Source of the DNA: Septoria linicola
Taxonomy: Eukaryota > Ascomycota > Dothideomycetes > Mycosphaerellales > Mycosphaerellaceae
Reading direction: 5' to 3'
DNA length: 64,000 bases
Assembly: GCA_024114885.1 (NCBI GenBank)
Contig: CP099423.1
Coordinates: 1,488,001 to 1,552,000, forward strand
Positions 1 through 11,268 of this stretch are shown in pieces. Positions within the stretch are counted from its first letter, which is position 1; every line of letters begins with the position of its first letter. The notes under the pieces are model-generated. The model was not told the DNA's origin. It saw only the letters and a list, made by a program, of their open reading frames with translations, and searched no databases. The position numbers and the translations under genes were made by a program.

Positions 1-1027
1 TTTTACCAATCGCCACCTGCTTCCACCGGTCTTCAGCGTAAGCTTCTGGACCGGATACATATATGTTTGCTCGGAAGCGTCGTGCGTCTAGATTGCCCTT
101 GGCCACATTGTCGCTCGGTAGCAATGCGTCTATGTCACGAATGCTGGCTAAATTGAGAATAGACACGGGAAACGCGTCCGGGAATCCAACACGATAATCC
201 TCTCCTTCGCTTTCGCCTGGTAAGCTCCGGGTGATCTTCCTGAGCTCATCATCGTTCTGCTTGAAGAGACCAAGTGGATTGCTGACTCCCAAGAAGTACT
301 TCAGCTTGGCTAGCGTAGGAGCGTCGATCTCATTGGTGATATTGATCGCAAGGGGACACTCGGTCCAGACAGTGATATTCTCTTCTTCGTACTGTTTGGC
401 TATGCTGCGCTCGAATGTAGGATTCAATGGAAGCTTGATAGTGACAGTTTCAGATATCTGCCCAAACCTGGAGTCCGTAGGATATGGGAATTTGACAACA
501 AGACACCCTCCGTTTGCAGCCCAACTCTGGATTCGATCAACCTGATTGTCGTCTTGGTCCGGGTTCGGTAGCCACAGTTCGGTGTTTAGTAGTGCAAGCT
601 TAGGAAATTCTCTCTGGGTAATAAAGCGCCACTGATGGCTGGTGTCTGTCGAGACCAGTTGTGCAAACGAGAAGACGCGATCGCAGACCAGTCCTGTAGA
701 AGTGACTCCGGCTCTTTGCAATTCCACTCCACGACAACTCTTGATCGGGTAAACGAAAATGGCCTTCACACTAGTTCGCTGTTTCTCAGGTGTCTGACTG
801 GCACGGACAGAGTCGCAATATTGGTTCTCGAGCTCGCTTTTGCCGTAGATTCCATAGCGAAAGCAGCCTCTAACAACGTCTCTCCTCTGCCTTCGCTCCT
901 GCGTTAAACGCCTCTTCCTTTCTCTCCAGATGCCGTATGCCAACACGCCGACAAACACAACAGCCAAGAATCCTTTCCAAGAAGTAAGGTATGCGACATA
1001 ATGCTCCAGGAAGTTTCGACTCTCCAT
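1..1027 (-). CDS. MOSC-domain (mARC-like) molybdenum-cofactor protein, 3' end cut by window edge
   Basis: An open frame of 342 codons runs without interruption from ATG at 1027 to the left edge, so the C-terminus is missing. Residues about 17-36 form one hydrophobic segment followed by an Arg/Lys-rich stretch, suggesting a membrane anchor with the bulk of the protein on one side. The part after residue 85 begins with the typical MOSC N-terminal beta-barrel signature (IFVYPIKSCRGVEL) and later shows the MOSC core signatures FPVSILNLASIRDIDALLP and LDARRFRANIYVSG. These resemble mitochondrial amidoxime-reducing component and related fungal MOSC proteins, which carry a molybdenum cofactor and reduce N-hydroxylated substrates. 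Membrane anchoring at mitochondria is inferred from the family. The cofactor-ligating cysteine expected near the C-terminus lies outside the window, so activity cannot be judged. Confidence 0.85.
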   Translation of the reverse strand, partial: MESRNFLEHYVAYLTSWKGFLAVVFVGVLAYGIWRERKRRLTQERRQRRDVVRGCFRYGIYGKSELENQYCDSVRASQTPEKQRTSVKAIFVYPIKSCRGVELQRAGVTSTGLVCDRVFSFAQLVSTDTSHQWRFITQREFPKLALLNTELWLPNPDQDDNQVDRIQSWAANGGCLVVKFPYPTDSRFGQISETVTIKLPLNPTFERSIAKQYEEENITVWTECPLAINITNEIDAPTLAKLKYFLGVSNPLGLFKQNDDELRKITRSLPGESEGEDYRVGFPDAFPVSILNLASIRDIDALLPSDNVAKGNLDARRFRANIYVSGPEAYAEDRWKQVAIGK

Positions 1028-1806
1028 GGCGTTCTGGATAGAGATCCAGAAACCAAGAATAATTGTCATCTTCACGAGCTTGCTGGTAAGGACATCCAAT
1101 GGTTCAGCGAGTCGCATCAGCCCATGCGCCTTGGTATCCTCAGCCTAGCGTCCAAGAGGTTGGTGAGTCGCACGATCCGATGTCCGACCGCCTTGTCATG
1201 TCTCTCGGTGTAAGCTTGACCTTGGAAGCCTGAAGGAAGCGGCGAGCTAAGTCCAAAATTCGCATTGAAGGAAGTGCGGGCGTGCTGCTCAAGTTCATTG
1301 TTCTTGCATTATCAAAGGGCTAATACGCCAAGTCATTGGCACTTTCTGTAACAGAATGGCGACGTTCGTGCTTGGTTCTTGTCACGTTGAGACGTGATGT
1401 CGGAGGTGCAGCCCAGCCAAGAATTCGCCCAGGGTGTGACGACTAAAGGACGCGAATATTTTCGCGGCATAGTGGGGACGAATAGGAGCAAAAACTACAG
1501 GAAACGGACTGCGACATGCTGGTCGTTGATCATGAATTATACGATCGGCTGAAATGCTCGCAGACTTCACCATGTCAGATAGGTAAGCACTACCTCGATA
1601 TGTCTTAGATCATTGTTGGCGAACTACAAAAAGATGCTGAGCATGATGCTCCATATATGATGGTTTGCTGCAGAATCTAGAGGACTGCGAAAGAACATTT
1701 TGTGCTCGCACCAGTCGAGTGTTGCTTGTCATGCTGCTATATATATCATCAAGGCTCTTGCCATTGCGTTGGCATTGGCTGCCATCCCACTACGATACGG
1801 AATCCG
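1028..1806. other. Intergenic region, no gene recognised
   Basis: The stretch holds the presumed promoter of the leftward MOSC gene. Only short frames without recognisable protein character are present on either strand. It may also contain downstream remnants of the broken gene that ends at 1807, but I cannot identify any. Confidence 0.5.
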
Positions 1807-2429
1807 TCAGTTCCCCTTACGCGAAGCCAGAATCCAGGACAGCTTGGACGTCACTCTGGGCACGGAATGGCGCGTTGCAGCACGCGTGGTAGCTCCAGGC
1901 TTATCCTTGATGAATTGCGCCAGGTCTATATTGACTTCGACATTGGCACCAGGTCGCTCCTCAGTGAAGTCTGGTTCTTATGATAGACTGTCGTTGGTGT
2001 AGCTAGCCTCTGCCTCCCTCAATATTTTGATCGCCAAGAGCATTGCTGCAACATCTCTCGCGTCGACACGTTTCTCTGTGGTTCCCGAGTCATAGTATTC
2101 GAAGCTGATCGGATCGACCGAGCACAAGTCAACAATGTGTCGACTTGGTTTCTGATGTAAGCCTTGAGCGCGCACCAGCTGAAGTGAGCGTGACTACGAA
2201 CGGTATCGTCTGCCCATCTCGCGACATGCTCCGTGCACTTGACTGGCCCACCAAAGATGTAGAGCTCGATATTGCTGGCATCAGCGGTGGCTAAGTTGCT
2301 GGCCATAACAGCGGCAAGTTCATCCATGCCGTAAGCACCGCGAGCTCCGAGATAAATGGGTCCTGTCACCATCGGCAATAGCACCGGTCCTGCGGTGGAG
2401 ATTGTGACTGCACCAATGTCTGGCCTCAT
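1807..2429 (-). pseudogene. Broken unknown gene (frameshift plus in-frame stop)
   Basis: Three consecutive pieces on the minus strand read like one protein but are not joined in a single frame. The first piece (ATG at 2429; contains GPIYLGARGAYGMDELAAVM and ELYIFGGPVKCTEHVARWAD) stays convincing to about 2150. Protein-like sequence then continues in another frame (SVDPISFEYYDSGTTEKRVD, ARDVAAMLLAIKILREAE) to a TAA at 1978-1980. Beyond that TAA the same frame stays open for 56 codons (EPDFTEERPGANVEVNIDLA, QFIKDKPGATTRAATRH) to TGA at 1807-1809. No plausible short intron removes both breaks: candidate donor/acceptor pairs give the wrong phase or introns under 40 nt. The first ATG lies only 9 nt beyond the VPS36 stop codon. 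I do not recognise the family. A decayed gene is the simplest reading; a set of unusual introns is the alternative. Confidence 0.45.
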
Positions 2430-2437
2430 AGCTTTTC

Positions 2438-4276
2438 TCAAGCGGCCATAGCGCTAAAGTGATTCTCCCAGAATCGTATGCCATCCAGGCACTGGTCTCG
2501 ACACACAGCGCCGGTTTCCTCTGCCATTTCGAGCTCTTCAGTAGCCACTCCAATGCTCCAGCCAAAACGTTCGGCGGCTTCTTGCGCAGTGATGCCCTTA
2601 CCAAAAGCATGAATTGCGCTATCAGCCGTAATGGCAGCGACACCGTGCTGAGGTTCCCGCAGCCAGCCAAGGAGTGTGGCAATCGTCTTTGCATCTGTCC
2701 GACTCCGTTCCTGCACGACCAGAAGACCACTTTTGAAACGGCGCAGACGTACTGGCATGTTCAATTGGTCCCACATGTTCGCTGCCTTTTCGAAGTCGAG
2801 TGGTGAAATAAGCTCGATGCCATTGCGAGTACGGTTGAACACTTGCCATAGATCCACCAATGACATGATGCCACCTTCTTTGCGTAGCACACCCTTGCGA
2901 TCGTCTGTGAGAAACTCGGCGAGGTCCCTTGCGAGTTCTGTCACGTACAACTGCTCAGCGGACGAACCTGTGCCCAGCATATCTTTCGTTGTGACGAGGC
3001 CAAGGGCTGATGCAGAGTCAGAGATGATTTTCTTCGCATCATCACTTGCAGAACCGTTCGCCTGCCGTGCGAATTGTTCAGCCATTTGAATAACCTCTTT
3101 TGCGGATGTCATCAGAGCCTCCAGATCTTCGAACGCGGTTCCAATTACTGCTTGGTTGTTTTGTCGCAAAGCAGCACCTCGCTGTTCGAGACCAGCTATC
3201 CCTACTACTCGTGGTGGGGTGCTAGTTGGCGCCGGGCTGGCCCCAGGAGGGTTGAACAGGCCACCTGACTGTGGTGGAGTGGCTCCTGGCCGGGGTACAG
3301 GCGGAGCACTCTGAAGTAGCCACTTGCGCTGCACCAATGCCTCCTGTAGCCTCTCTAAGAACACCTTCTCACCGCCCGCGCGGAAAGAGAACTTTATCGT
3401 CTCGATAGTCTGATCATCAACGATAGAGGGGACTGGCAGGCTAGGTCCTGGTGATTCTGGGCGTTTGAAAACTTCTTCTATAAGCCGTGATGTGTGATTG
3501 AATGGCGCTTGTAGTGACGCTGAGCATACCTCGCAACTAGTCATGCCCGGAAAGTTGTGGTAAGTGCACCTTGGGCAGATGTTTGAGGCTGGAGATGGCG
3601 AAGGTGGCGCTGATGCATAAGGTGACGCTGAGTTTACTTCTAGTGAAGCCCGTGGCGTCCCTGAGCCACTACCTGCTGCGCCGCTGGGACGATTGGACAT
3701 TGCCGCTATGCTGGCTTTGATCATTAGAGCAAGTGGAGGTTTGACACCGCAGGTTTGACATGCTGGTAGTGGGGTGTACTGATTGGCGGTACCAGGGTCG
3801 AAATTGGAAGGCACTGGATTGACAATGCTACAGATTGGACAGATCCAGGTGGCATTGACATCTCGTGCTCGTGCTGGAACAGGCGATGGCACGGATCGGG
3901 AAGGCGGACCAGTCTGCCTGACAAGCGCATCACTGGGGGACGCATAGCGAGGCACCGGACTGCGTATGCCGTTAAGTGCGGTCTTCTTGGGCGTCTTAGG
4001 AAACAGCGTAATCTTTGCTGAAGACTTCAGAAATCCGGCATAGAACTCGGGTCGCTCGATTTCTTTAAGGTCTACTGCGACCGAATATTTCCTTGGCTCT
4101 TCGTTATCGACATAGCAGACGCGATGAGAGGTCAAGTAGGCGTGCCCATTCTGATGGTTCGGAATTTTGTACTTCCCTTCGTACAAGCCGACTCCATCCT
4201 GCACAAATAGTAGACTCTCATCATCGTAGAGTGACGGCCGGAGCGCGGTGGTCAGATCCAGATGACGGAGAAACAT
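2438..4276 (-). CDS. VPS36: ESCRT-II subunit Vps36
   Basis: Single-exon gene of 612 residues from ATG at 4276. Residues 1 to about 115 form the GLUE (split-PH) domain, with signatures such as GVGLYEGKYKIPNHQNGHAY and LTSHRVCYVDNEEPRKY. Two Npl4-type zinc fingers are inserted after it, as in yeast Vps36: Cys146/Cys149 with Cys173/Cys176, and Cys234/Cys237 with Cys248/Cys251. A Ser/Pro-rich linker follows, then a C-terminal EAP30-type winged-helix region (about 370-610, ending in GWSIGVATEELEMAEETGAV). In the family, Vps36 works on endosomes with Vps22 and Vps25, binding phosphoinositides and ubiquitinated cargo and recruiting ESCRT-III for multivesicular-body sorting. Length and domain order match filamentous-fungal orthologues. 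It is divergent from the Thp3-like gene. Confidence 0.95.
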   Translation of the reverse strand: MFLRHLDLTTALRPSLYDDESLLFVQDGVGLYEGKYKIPNHQNGHAYLTSHRVCYVDNEEPRKYSVAVDLKEIERPEFYAGFLKSSAKITLFPKTPKKTALNGIRSPVPRYASPSDALVRQTGPPSRSVPSPVPARARDVNATWICPICSIVNPVPSNFDPGTANQYTPLPACQTCGVKPPLALMIKASIAAMSNRPSGAAGSGSGTPRASLEVNSASPYASAPPSPSPASNICPRCTYHNFPGMTSCEVCSASLQAPFNHTSRLIEEVFKRPESPGPSLPVPSIVDDQTIETIKFSFRAGGEKVFLERLQEALVQRKWLLQSAPPVPRPGATPPQSGGLFNPPGASPAPTSTPPRVVGIAGLEQRGAALRQNNQAVIGTAFEDLEALMTSAKEVIQMAEQFARQANGSASDDAKKIISDSASALGLVTTKDMLGTGSSAEQLYVTELARDLAEFLTDDRKGVLRKEGGIMSLVDLWQVFNRTRNGIELISPLDFEKAANMWDQLNMPVRLRRFKSGLLVVQERSRTDAKTIATLLGWLREPQHGVAAITADSAIHAFGKGITAQEAAERFGWSIGVATEELEMAEETGAVCRDQCLDGIRFWENHFSAMAA

Positions 4277-4891
4277 TCGCAGACATAGGGACAGGCGATA
4301 GGAGGGCGGAAAGACTTGGAAGCTGCTCGATTAGGTTGGACCTTGTACGACCAGGACTCGAAGTGAGACACAACCGGCAGTCTGCACTGGAAGGAAGAGT
4401 AGTGTAAGGTGATCTGGTGTGATGGCCGTTTCAGCGTACTCGAAGTCGTTCCTAATCAATCTTGATCGTGTCAAGACGTCCCCAACGGTCGATGACATCG
4501 AAACGTGATATTATTGTAATGGGCCACTGCTTGCCTGGGCTGCGCACGTGACCTGACGCTCTCTCCTTCCGCACCGCGTCTTGCCTAAATCCTGCTTCCC
4601 ACTTCTCCTCTACCACGCAACGACAGCAACATCCAGCGATAATACCACAGTACACACGCACGACCATCGTCGAGAACGGCAGCAGTCCGCCCGTCTTGTA
4701 ATTCACTACGCACCGCTTTTTCACCTTTTCTCACCACCACACGGCGTGCACGCGCGACACTCTCTTTGACCGCCACCTCGGCAATTTGCTTTGTGCGGTC
4801 GCAGTCTGCCTTGAGCTCAGTGCTTTCAGACGACTGGCTGGCCACACCATCACTTCGAGACCACCACGAGCTCAATTTAGCAGTGGCGACG
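4277..4891. promoter_or_regulatory. Divergent promoter region of VPS36 and THP3
   Basis: The 615 nt lie between the two start codons of oppositely oriented genes and must hold both 5' leaders. A TTG-initiated in-frame extension of the rightward gene reaches 4766, but it lacks an ATG before 4892, so I treat it as leader. I see no unambiguous TATA box. Confidence 0.5.
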
Positions 4892-6458
4892 ATGACTGTA
4901 CAGCCATCATATACGGTCGTGGAGGCGCGACGAACGCTCGAGCCACCAAAGAAGAATGATTTTCCTGTCACTCTGAAAAGCTGGGTTGGACGCGCATTCC
5001 TTGAGTATAATAAAGTCAAAGGAGAACCAGCGTTTGCCGCGATCACAGACAGCGACATCAAACAAAAATTATCATCTACCATTACCCAGGCACAGGCGGA
5101 TGGCACTATGAACGAGCGAGATTGGTCATCACATCTGCTGCCTCATCAATTGATTCTCGAAGAACGTCAAAAAGCTGCCATGTACATGGCACAGAATGCA
5201 ATTTTAGCTAACCTTCATTCCGACCTTGGGGCGTACGGCGCTGCCGCGTATGCGTCAAATGGCAAAAAGAGGAAGTCGCCTGACCAGGAGATGACCGATG
5301 AGAATGGCCGAGCAGTAACCCCACCATGGAAGAAGTCGAATACCAAAAGCATAGCAGACCGCATCACCGGTCAAAGTAAGAAGCAAGAGAAGAAGATGAA
5401 GACCAACGGGAAGATTGGCAGATTCGACAACAGCGAAGCCGCGCTCGAAAGACGTCGCCAACGCTTTGGGAACATCTCGCCTGACTCCTCCCCACCTCAT
5501 TCTCGTGATGACTCGCCTGCGGTGACAGCCACGTCCGGACCCATTGTCGGCACTTGCGAAGTCCTCGAAAAGAGGTACTTCAGATTGACAGCCCCTCCCA
5601 ACCCCAACACTGTTCGACCTCTTGCTCTTCTGGAAAAAGCCCTTGAACATGTCATAGCGAAGTGGAAGACTGGCAGGGACTATACGTACGTGTGTGACCA
5701 GCTGAAGTCCATCCGGCAGGATCTTACAGTACAACATCTCAAGAACAAGTTCACCATCAGAGTATACGAAGTCCATGCACGGATCGCGCTAGAGAAGAAG
5801 GACTTGGGTGAGTACAATCAATGTCAGACACAACTTCGTGCTCTGTACAAGATGAAGTTGGGAGAGAACGGTGCGAGTGGTGGTAACCAGGATGAGTTCA
5901 CGGCGTATCGTATTCTGTACTTGATTTACACGCGCAACCGGACCGACATGAACAACATGTTGGCCGATCTAACTACAGCAGACAAGAAGGGACCATTTGT
6001 ACGACTTGCACTAAACGTTCGACAAGCGTTGGCTGCAGGCAACTACCACAGATTCTTCAAGCTCTACAACGAGGCTCAAGACTGGAACATGGCCCCTTTT
6101 TTGATGGACATGTTCATCGAAAGGGAGCGTGTCGGGGCAATGGCAGCCATATGCAGAGCGTACGTTGCCTATATTCATCATATCGCGGTACCTTGCTAAC
6201 AACTTTCACAGGTACAAGCCCGACGTCGGTGCCAAATTCCTCACTCAAGATCTCGGCTTCGCAGTCGATGAGGCCGAATCAGTATTCGAATCCGACCAAT
6301 TACGATCCTGCCTCAGCTTCATCGAGCGGCATGGCGGCGGCCACCTCGTATTAGAAAAGGACGGCGACACCCGAGTGTTGACCGGCAAGGCTGGACTGCT
6401 CTTTGAGTCAGCAAAGCAGTCTGCGTTCGGCAAAGTCGATATCAAAGGCCAAATCTGA
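4892..6458 (+). CDS. THP3: SAC3/GANP-family protein, Thp3/LENG8-like
   Basis: Two exons (4892-6159 and 6212-6458) give 504 residues. The 52-nt intron has a GTACGT donor, a GCTAAC branch point and a CACAG acceptor, and joins the frames as ICRA-YKPDVG. The start is the ATG at 4892; the frame is open further upstream only from a TTG. The N-terminal half is charged and of low complexity with a Lys-rich stretch. From about residue 230 it carries the SAC3/GANP/Nin1 core (EVLEKRYFRLTAPPNPNTVR, KFTIRVYEVHARIALEKKDL, EFTAYRILYLIYT), ending in a PCI-like C-terminus. Thp3 in yeast pairs with the signalosome-like subunit Csn12 and acts in transcription elongation and pre-mRNA splicing; LENG8 is the animal counterpart. 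It is distinguished from Sac3 itself by its smaller size and motif spacing. Confidence 0.9.
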
Positions 6459-8515
6459 GCCTACCCTTCCCCTCCTTTGCGCGCGCCCGTTTCCGCCTTC
6501 TCGCTTACGTCCCCTCGAGCCACACTAACATTTGCAAAGCGTCACTGCAGGGCACAGTGTGCGCTGGTCGATGGAGCGCTTGGGAGATTCCACTATACAG
6601 GACTGACGTGGAGGTGCAAGGGAACAGCCAGTCAGAGAGACAGCGCCCCGACACGCAGAGTCGGTCGTAGGGCAACATCGAGATTTACGGGCCTGAGTTC
6701 GCGACTTGTTTTGCAAGATACCACTTACTGAGGCACTGCAGCGACGCTGCGTAGTGGCCATAACGCAGGCGATTTCTGGGCGACATAGCATTGAAAAGCG
6801 AGTCGATTGTCTCCATGCACTCTCGTACATTGTCGTACATGCTTTTCCCGTGGCAGAGCTTCCAGTCCTGCACTACACGAGTCGTGCACCATCGGCCTCA
6901 TGCATGAACGATTTAGTGGTGGGCTCATGTGCACAGCATACGGAGTAAGTTAGTACCGAGTGAACATTACAATCTTCTAGACCTGAGTACAAGCTGTTTG
7001 AATTGTGCTACAAAGGAACGGAGAAGTTTCCATGGATCGCCATGTGATGAGCCGCAATGCACGTTCAAGCATCTTTGCGGTAACGATGCGTGAACTGCTC
7101 ATCACCGTGACGTGGAGTGTTTCGGGAAGAGAGTGTTCCTGCATCGGCTCCTTGACGTGCGTTGTCTCATGTGGCAGACGTCGTTCACGTCAAACCAGCC
7201 TAGTGATGAGCTGTTTCCAGCACATGTTCCAGCCCGACAATCCAAGTCGGTGTGCCTGAAGCAATATATTGGAGAGCTGTACATCGTACCACGAGATCAG
7301 ACAGAGCACGCTCCTTGCAAGCGCCGCCAGGAACCGACATGGCGGTATTGTTGCAGAAAGAATTCCAACGAATTGAGGGTGGAGGCGGCTGCTCAAGTCA
7401 TGCTATAGGACATGCAGCTTGGTGTTTCGAACGAATCAGCATTGCTGCGGAACATGCGAGATGCGTGTCGAGGTCATGCGGGTCTTGACGCTTTGCAGCT
7501 GAGGTCGGACTCGAGGAGCTGTACGATGATGGGATTTGGGGCTAGACACCATGGGCACCAATCTGGTCCGGGTGCACGTTGTAACAAGCACTTTCTCACA
7601 GCCCCCACAATTAGATGTCTCCCAAGTGGGACGAATCCTTTGGAAGGAGGACACGCGGTACTGGGTCCTGTAGAGTGATGGGTAGTGCTGTTAGACCGCA
7701 CCTCTTGCATTTCACTCAAACAATTTTCTTCTTTCCTGCCTCTCTGCTCTGTCGTGACCATCTCATCGTCGCCAACGGTGTCTAGCTTGTTGGCGTGCAT
7801 TGCAGATCCCCTCACTGAGATCATCATCGCTGGGACACATTCGCTCAGCTGCCACCCACCCACACGTTCCAGGCGTTCTTCACGCTTCCTTTCCGGCAAC
7901 GGGCCATTGTTGAGGCCGGCGACACTTCGAGAGAACAAAGAGAAGGCGATCAGCGGCAGGGTTCCTCAGACATCACGATCAAAGTCCATGCCCACCAACA
8001 TCCACTGCGGCCTGACGTCCGAGGAGAGGTTTAATAAGGTTCTCTGGCAGCACAGGAGGGGTATCGCTGTGATCTTTTTTCTCGCCATTTGAGCAGTCAC
8101 GCCACGAGAGGATTACCTGCACGCGCTACCCATTGTTAGACCACGCGCAACAACGGCTACGAGAAGATTCGCGTTGCGTGTCTGTCGCCTGTGTGCCACG
8201 TGCGACTCGAGACGACCAGCCAGCATCGCGCTTGCGAGCCACGGACGGTAGAATTTAGCGGGCAGACCACGTTTGGAGCAGGCCTCTTGAGGCGCGCTGA
8301 GCCACTTCCCGATAAGGAACGAGCAGCGGACATTGCGACAGGAGCACCACAGATCTCACACGTCCAACAGCGGCCACCCGCACGCACGCACGCGCCTCAT
8401 CTCACTTGCACCGCCGCCCTACACACAGATTCCCTCTTCCTTCGGCGTGCGCGCTCTCGCCGATCGTCACATCCTCCTCCACAGTCGCCAGCGCGGCGAC
8501 ACCCGGTCAGCAACC
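6459..8515. other. Long intergenic region upstream of BEM1
   Basis: About 2 kb without a recognisable gene. Frames up to roughly 150 codons occur on both strands, but they have no domain, no consistent splice pattern and amino-acid content typical of non-coding DNA. The right half probably holds the promoter and a long 5' leader of BEM1; pyrimidine-rich stretches near 8395-8500 fit a fungal core promoter. Confidence 0.5.
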
Positions 8516-10656
8516 ATGAAGGTGGGTTTGGGAGAAGCTCGGGCAACGCGCCAGACCGACAGGGGACAGCACAAAGCATGCTTCCGCCCTCATCAGAGTA
8601 CGTACTGACTTGACTGTGTGGACAGTTCCGGCGATCAATAAAGAGCGACAAGCACGACTCGGCCAGCGCCAAAACAGTCGGCAGCGTCTCCATTCCACAA
8701 AAGGATGCCATTGCCATTGAACCACCAAAGAAGGTACGTGAACAGCAGCAGCAGCGGCGGTGAAGGTGGAGGGAGGCGGACTCGGGGCCGATATGGAGTC
8801 GACTCATGCCGTTAGAGTAACGAACTCTGAGACTAATTATCCCACTCTTTTGACAGGTCATAAAAGCTATATACGACTACAATGCCCCGCCCGACACGCA
8901 CATGTACATGTCCTTCAGCGCCGGCGACTTTCTGCACGTTGTGAGCCGCGAGAACGATCCAGATTGGTACGAAGCCTGCAATCCCTTGCGCAACGAGCGC
9001 GGTCTGGTGCCTGTCAAGTACTTCGAGCAGGTGGGCAAGACGGTGCGTGATTCGGGCGATTCGTCACAGTCAGTCACGAGTACAACACACGACAGTGGAT
9101 ACGCGGAAGGATCGACCACACCGAGCATCACTTCTGCGCCTCGGATGCCCGTGAACATGAATGGTGCTGCAGGACCGATGGCTGGCCTCCCGGAGCATCG
9201 GCCGTCAAAATCGTTTGGCAAGTCACCGGCAGGGATTTATGGAATCGTGTCGTATGACTTTCATGCAGAACGCCCGGACGAGCTGGATGCAAAGGAGGGA
9301 GAGGCAATCATTGTGATTGCGCAGTCGAATCCGGAGTGGTTCGTTGCGAAGCCTATAACACGGCTTGGTGGTCCTGGGCTGATTCCGGTGTCCTTCATTG
9401 AGATTCGAGACATGGTCACGGGAAGAGCTGCTGAAGATCCATTGGCTGCAGTCCAGGCTGCGGGTATTCCACGGGTTGAGGAGTGGAAGAAGATGGCGGC
9501 GGAGTACAAGAACACGAGCATACCACTGGGCACAGTATCCACAGCAGGCGTTGGGTCAATGGAGCAAGCCATGGGCCGTATGAGCCTGCAGCAGCCAGGC
9601 GCACAGACTGCGAATGGCTCGATGCACTCGCGGCAGGCCAGCTTTTCCACGCAGCAACAACAGAACATGTTTGCGCCACTGCGGGCATCGGTACCTCGAT
9701 ACACTTACAATGATGACAAGTTCCACTTTGTGGTGGAATGCATGTTGTCCAACAACACGCACTGGGATCTCTCGAGGATATACGAGGATTTCTACGAGCT
9801 GCAGATTAACATGATCAATGCGTTTCCGGACGAAGCTGGACAAACGCCTGGGAAGCAAAGAATACTCCCGTATATGCCTGGTCCGGTCAAATACGTTACG
9901 GACAACATTACGGAAGGGCGAAGAGCAAACTTGGATGAGTATCTGCGGGACCTGCTTCGACTGCCGCAGCATATTATACACTCTTCATTGGTGAGAGGTT
10001 TCTTTGCGCCGAAAGAAGGCGACTACGAAGTCGATCCGGGGGCAGTGGATTTGAACGAGCACGCTCGCCCAAGCGATGGCACGCAACGACACTCGCAAGC
10101 CAGCCAAGGGAGCGGACAATCTGGACTTCAGCAACAATATCAGAGCCAAGCTGGGCAGGCACGGGCACATCAGTACACGCCATCCCAAGCTTCAACATTA
10201 AATGGCGGGACTCACCGACCTCAGCCAAGCCAGGCATCAGCGTCTTTCAGCAGTCAGTCACCGGGACCTGGTGGTGCTCTTGCTCCTCCGCCTGTCTCTC
10301 GTCAACACACGAACGTATCTCACACCACGATCAATAGCACGGCATCATCAACCGGACCAGTCAAAGTGAAAGCTTGGTTTGACCGAGACACTTGTGTCGT
10401 GATCCGAATGCCTGCTCGTGGTAACTTTGGCTTTGAAGATCTACGTAAGAAGATTGTGGAGAGGAGGAAGCTGGAATTCGCCAACGCAGCAGCCGACCAA
10501 GAACTCGACGCTGATGATCTGGAAATTGAATACCGGGATGAAAAAGATGGCGAGTACTATCGTCTAGAGGGCGACGAAGATCTTGACATTGCTGTGGAGC
10601 GAAACGAGAAGTTGACGCTTGCTGTGAGGGCTCCTGATGGTAGTGGGCAGGGATGA
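8516..10656 (+). CDS. BEM1: Cell-polarity scaffold Bem1/Scd2 (SH3-SH3-PX-PB1)
   Basis: Three coding exons (8516-8521, 8626-8733, 8857-10656) give 637 residues. The first coding exon is only ATGAAG; intron 1 (104 nt) and intron 2 (123 nt) restore the N-terminus MKFRRSIKSDKHDS...AIEPPKK-VIKAIYDYN, which matches Bem1 orthologues. Domains in order: SH3 (about 39-100), SH3 (about 165-222, beginning GIYGIVSYDFHAERPDELDA), PX (about 320-420, with the PGPVKYV loop) and a C-terminal PB1 (about 543-630, beginning KVKAWFDRDTCVVIRMP). A Gln/Ser-rich linker precedes PB1. In fungi Bem1 binds the Cdc42 exchange factor Cdc24 through PB1 and PAK kinases through SH3-2, building the polarity site at the plasma membrane; in filamentous fungi it also links to NADPH oxidase. 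All four domains look complete. Confidence 0.95.
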
Positions 10657-11268
10657 AGGTGAAGTGAACCGCTGTGCGATTTTGCGATTTCGCGACTGGG
10701 AGGCTTGTTGTTGTTTGGTCTGGCGCTTGTGTCGGTGCACGAGAATACCCTTTTTGCCACTTAGCTGGACGGAGCGATGAACTCAGGAGGGCGTCATTGG
10801 CGACTGTTGGGCGTTTGTCTGTTGTTTGTGACGGATCTCATGCGCGATGGAAACGAAGGTTATGCGAAGGAACGAAGGAGAGGAGAGACGGTCGTCTGCT
10901 TTTGCTGTGCATCGATTCTTGGTCACTTGTTCAAGGTCAGCATTAGTGTCAATACGGCACGCCGATACCTTCAGTGTCTCGATGCGTGGGGGGTCTATGC
11001 GGTGAAGCCGAGGAGTTGAGTTAGTGCGTAGGTAGTGAGAGAAAGTGAAGATACATTGAGAGCAAGCTTTTGTGTCGAATACATGTCGCTCTCCTTCCTC
11101 GAGGATGTAAGTCGCCAATCCCGCAAAAGGGTATCTCAAGCTTGAACGCAAATCAATCGAAAACAGCCCTCGGACCTCGCACTCCCATGTCACAGGCTCT
11201 TAAGCCTCTCCTACCACTCACTTTCTGATTGGGCCAAATTCATCGACGTCCGTCCAAGTGGCCCATGT
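10657..11268. other. Convergent 3' intergenic region
   Basis: The stretch lies between the ends of BEM1 and the leftward acidic-tail gene. It has short overlapping frames only and probably consists of the two 3' untranslated regions. I see nothing else in it. Confidence 0.5.

Noticed and set aside
4766..4891. In-frame N-terminal extension of the Thp3-like gene
   Set aside because: It would start at TTG; the first ATG is at 4892 and orthologue-like sequence begins there.
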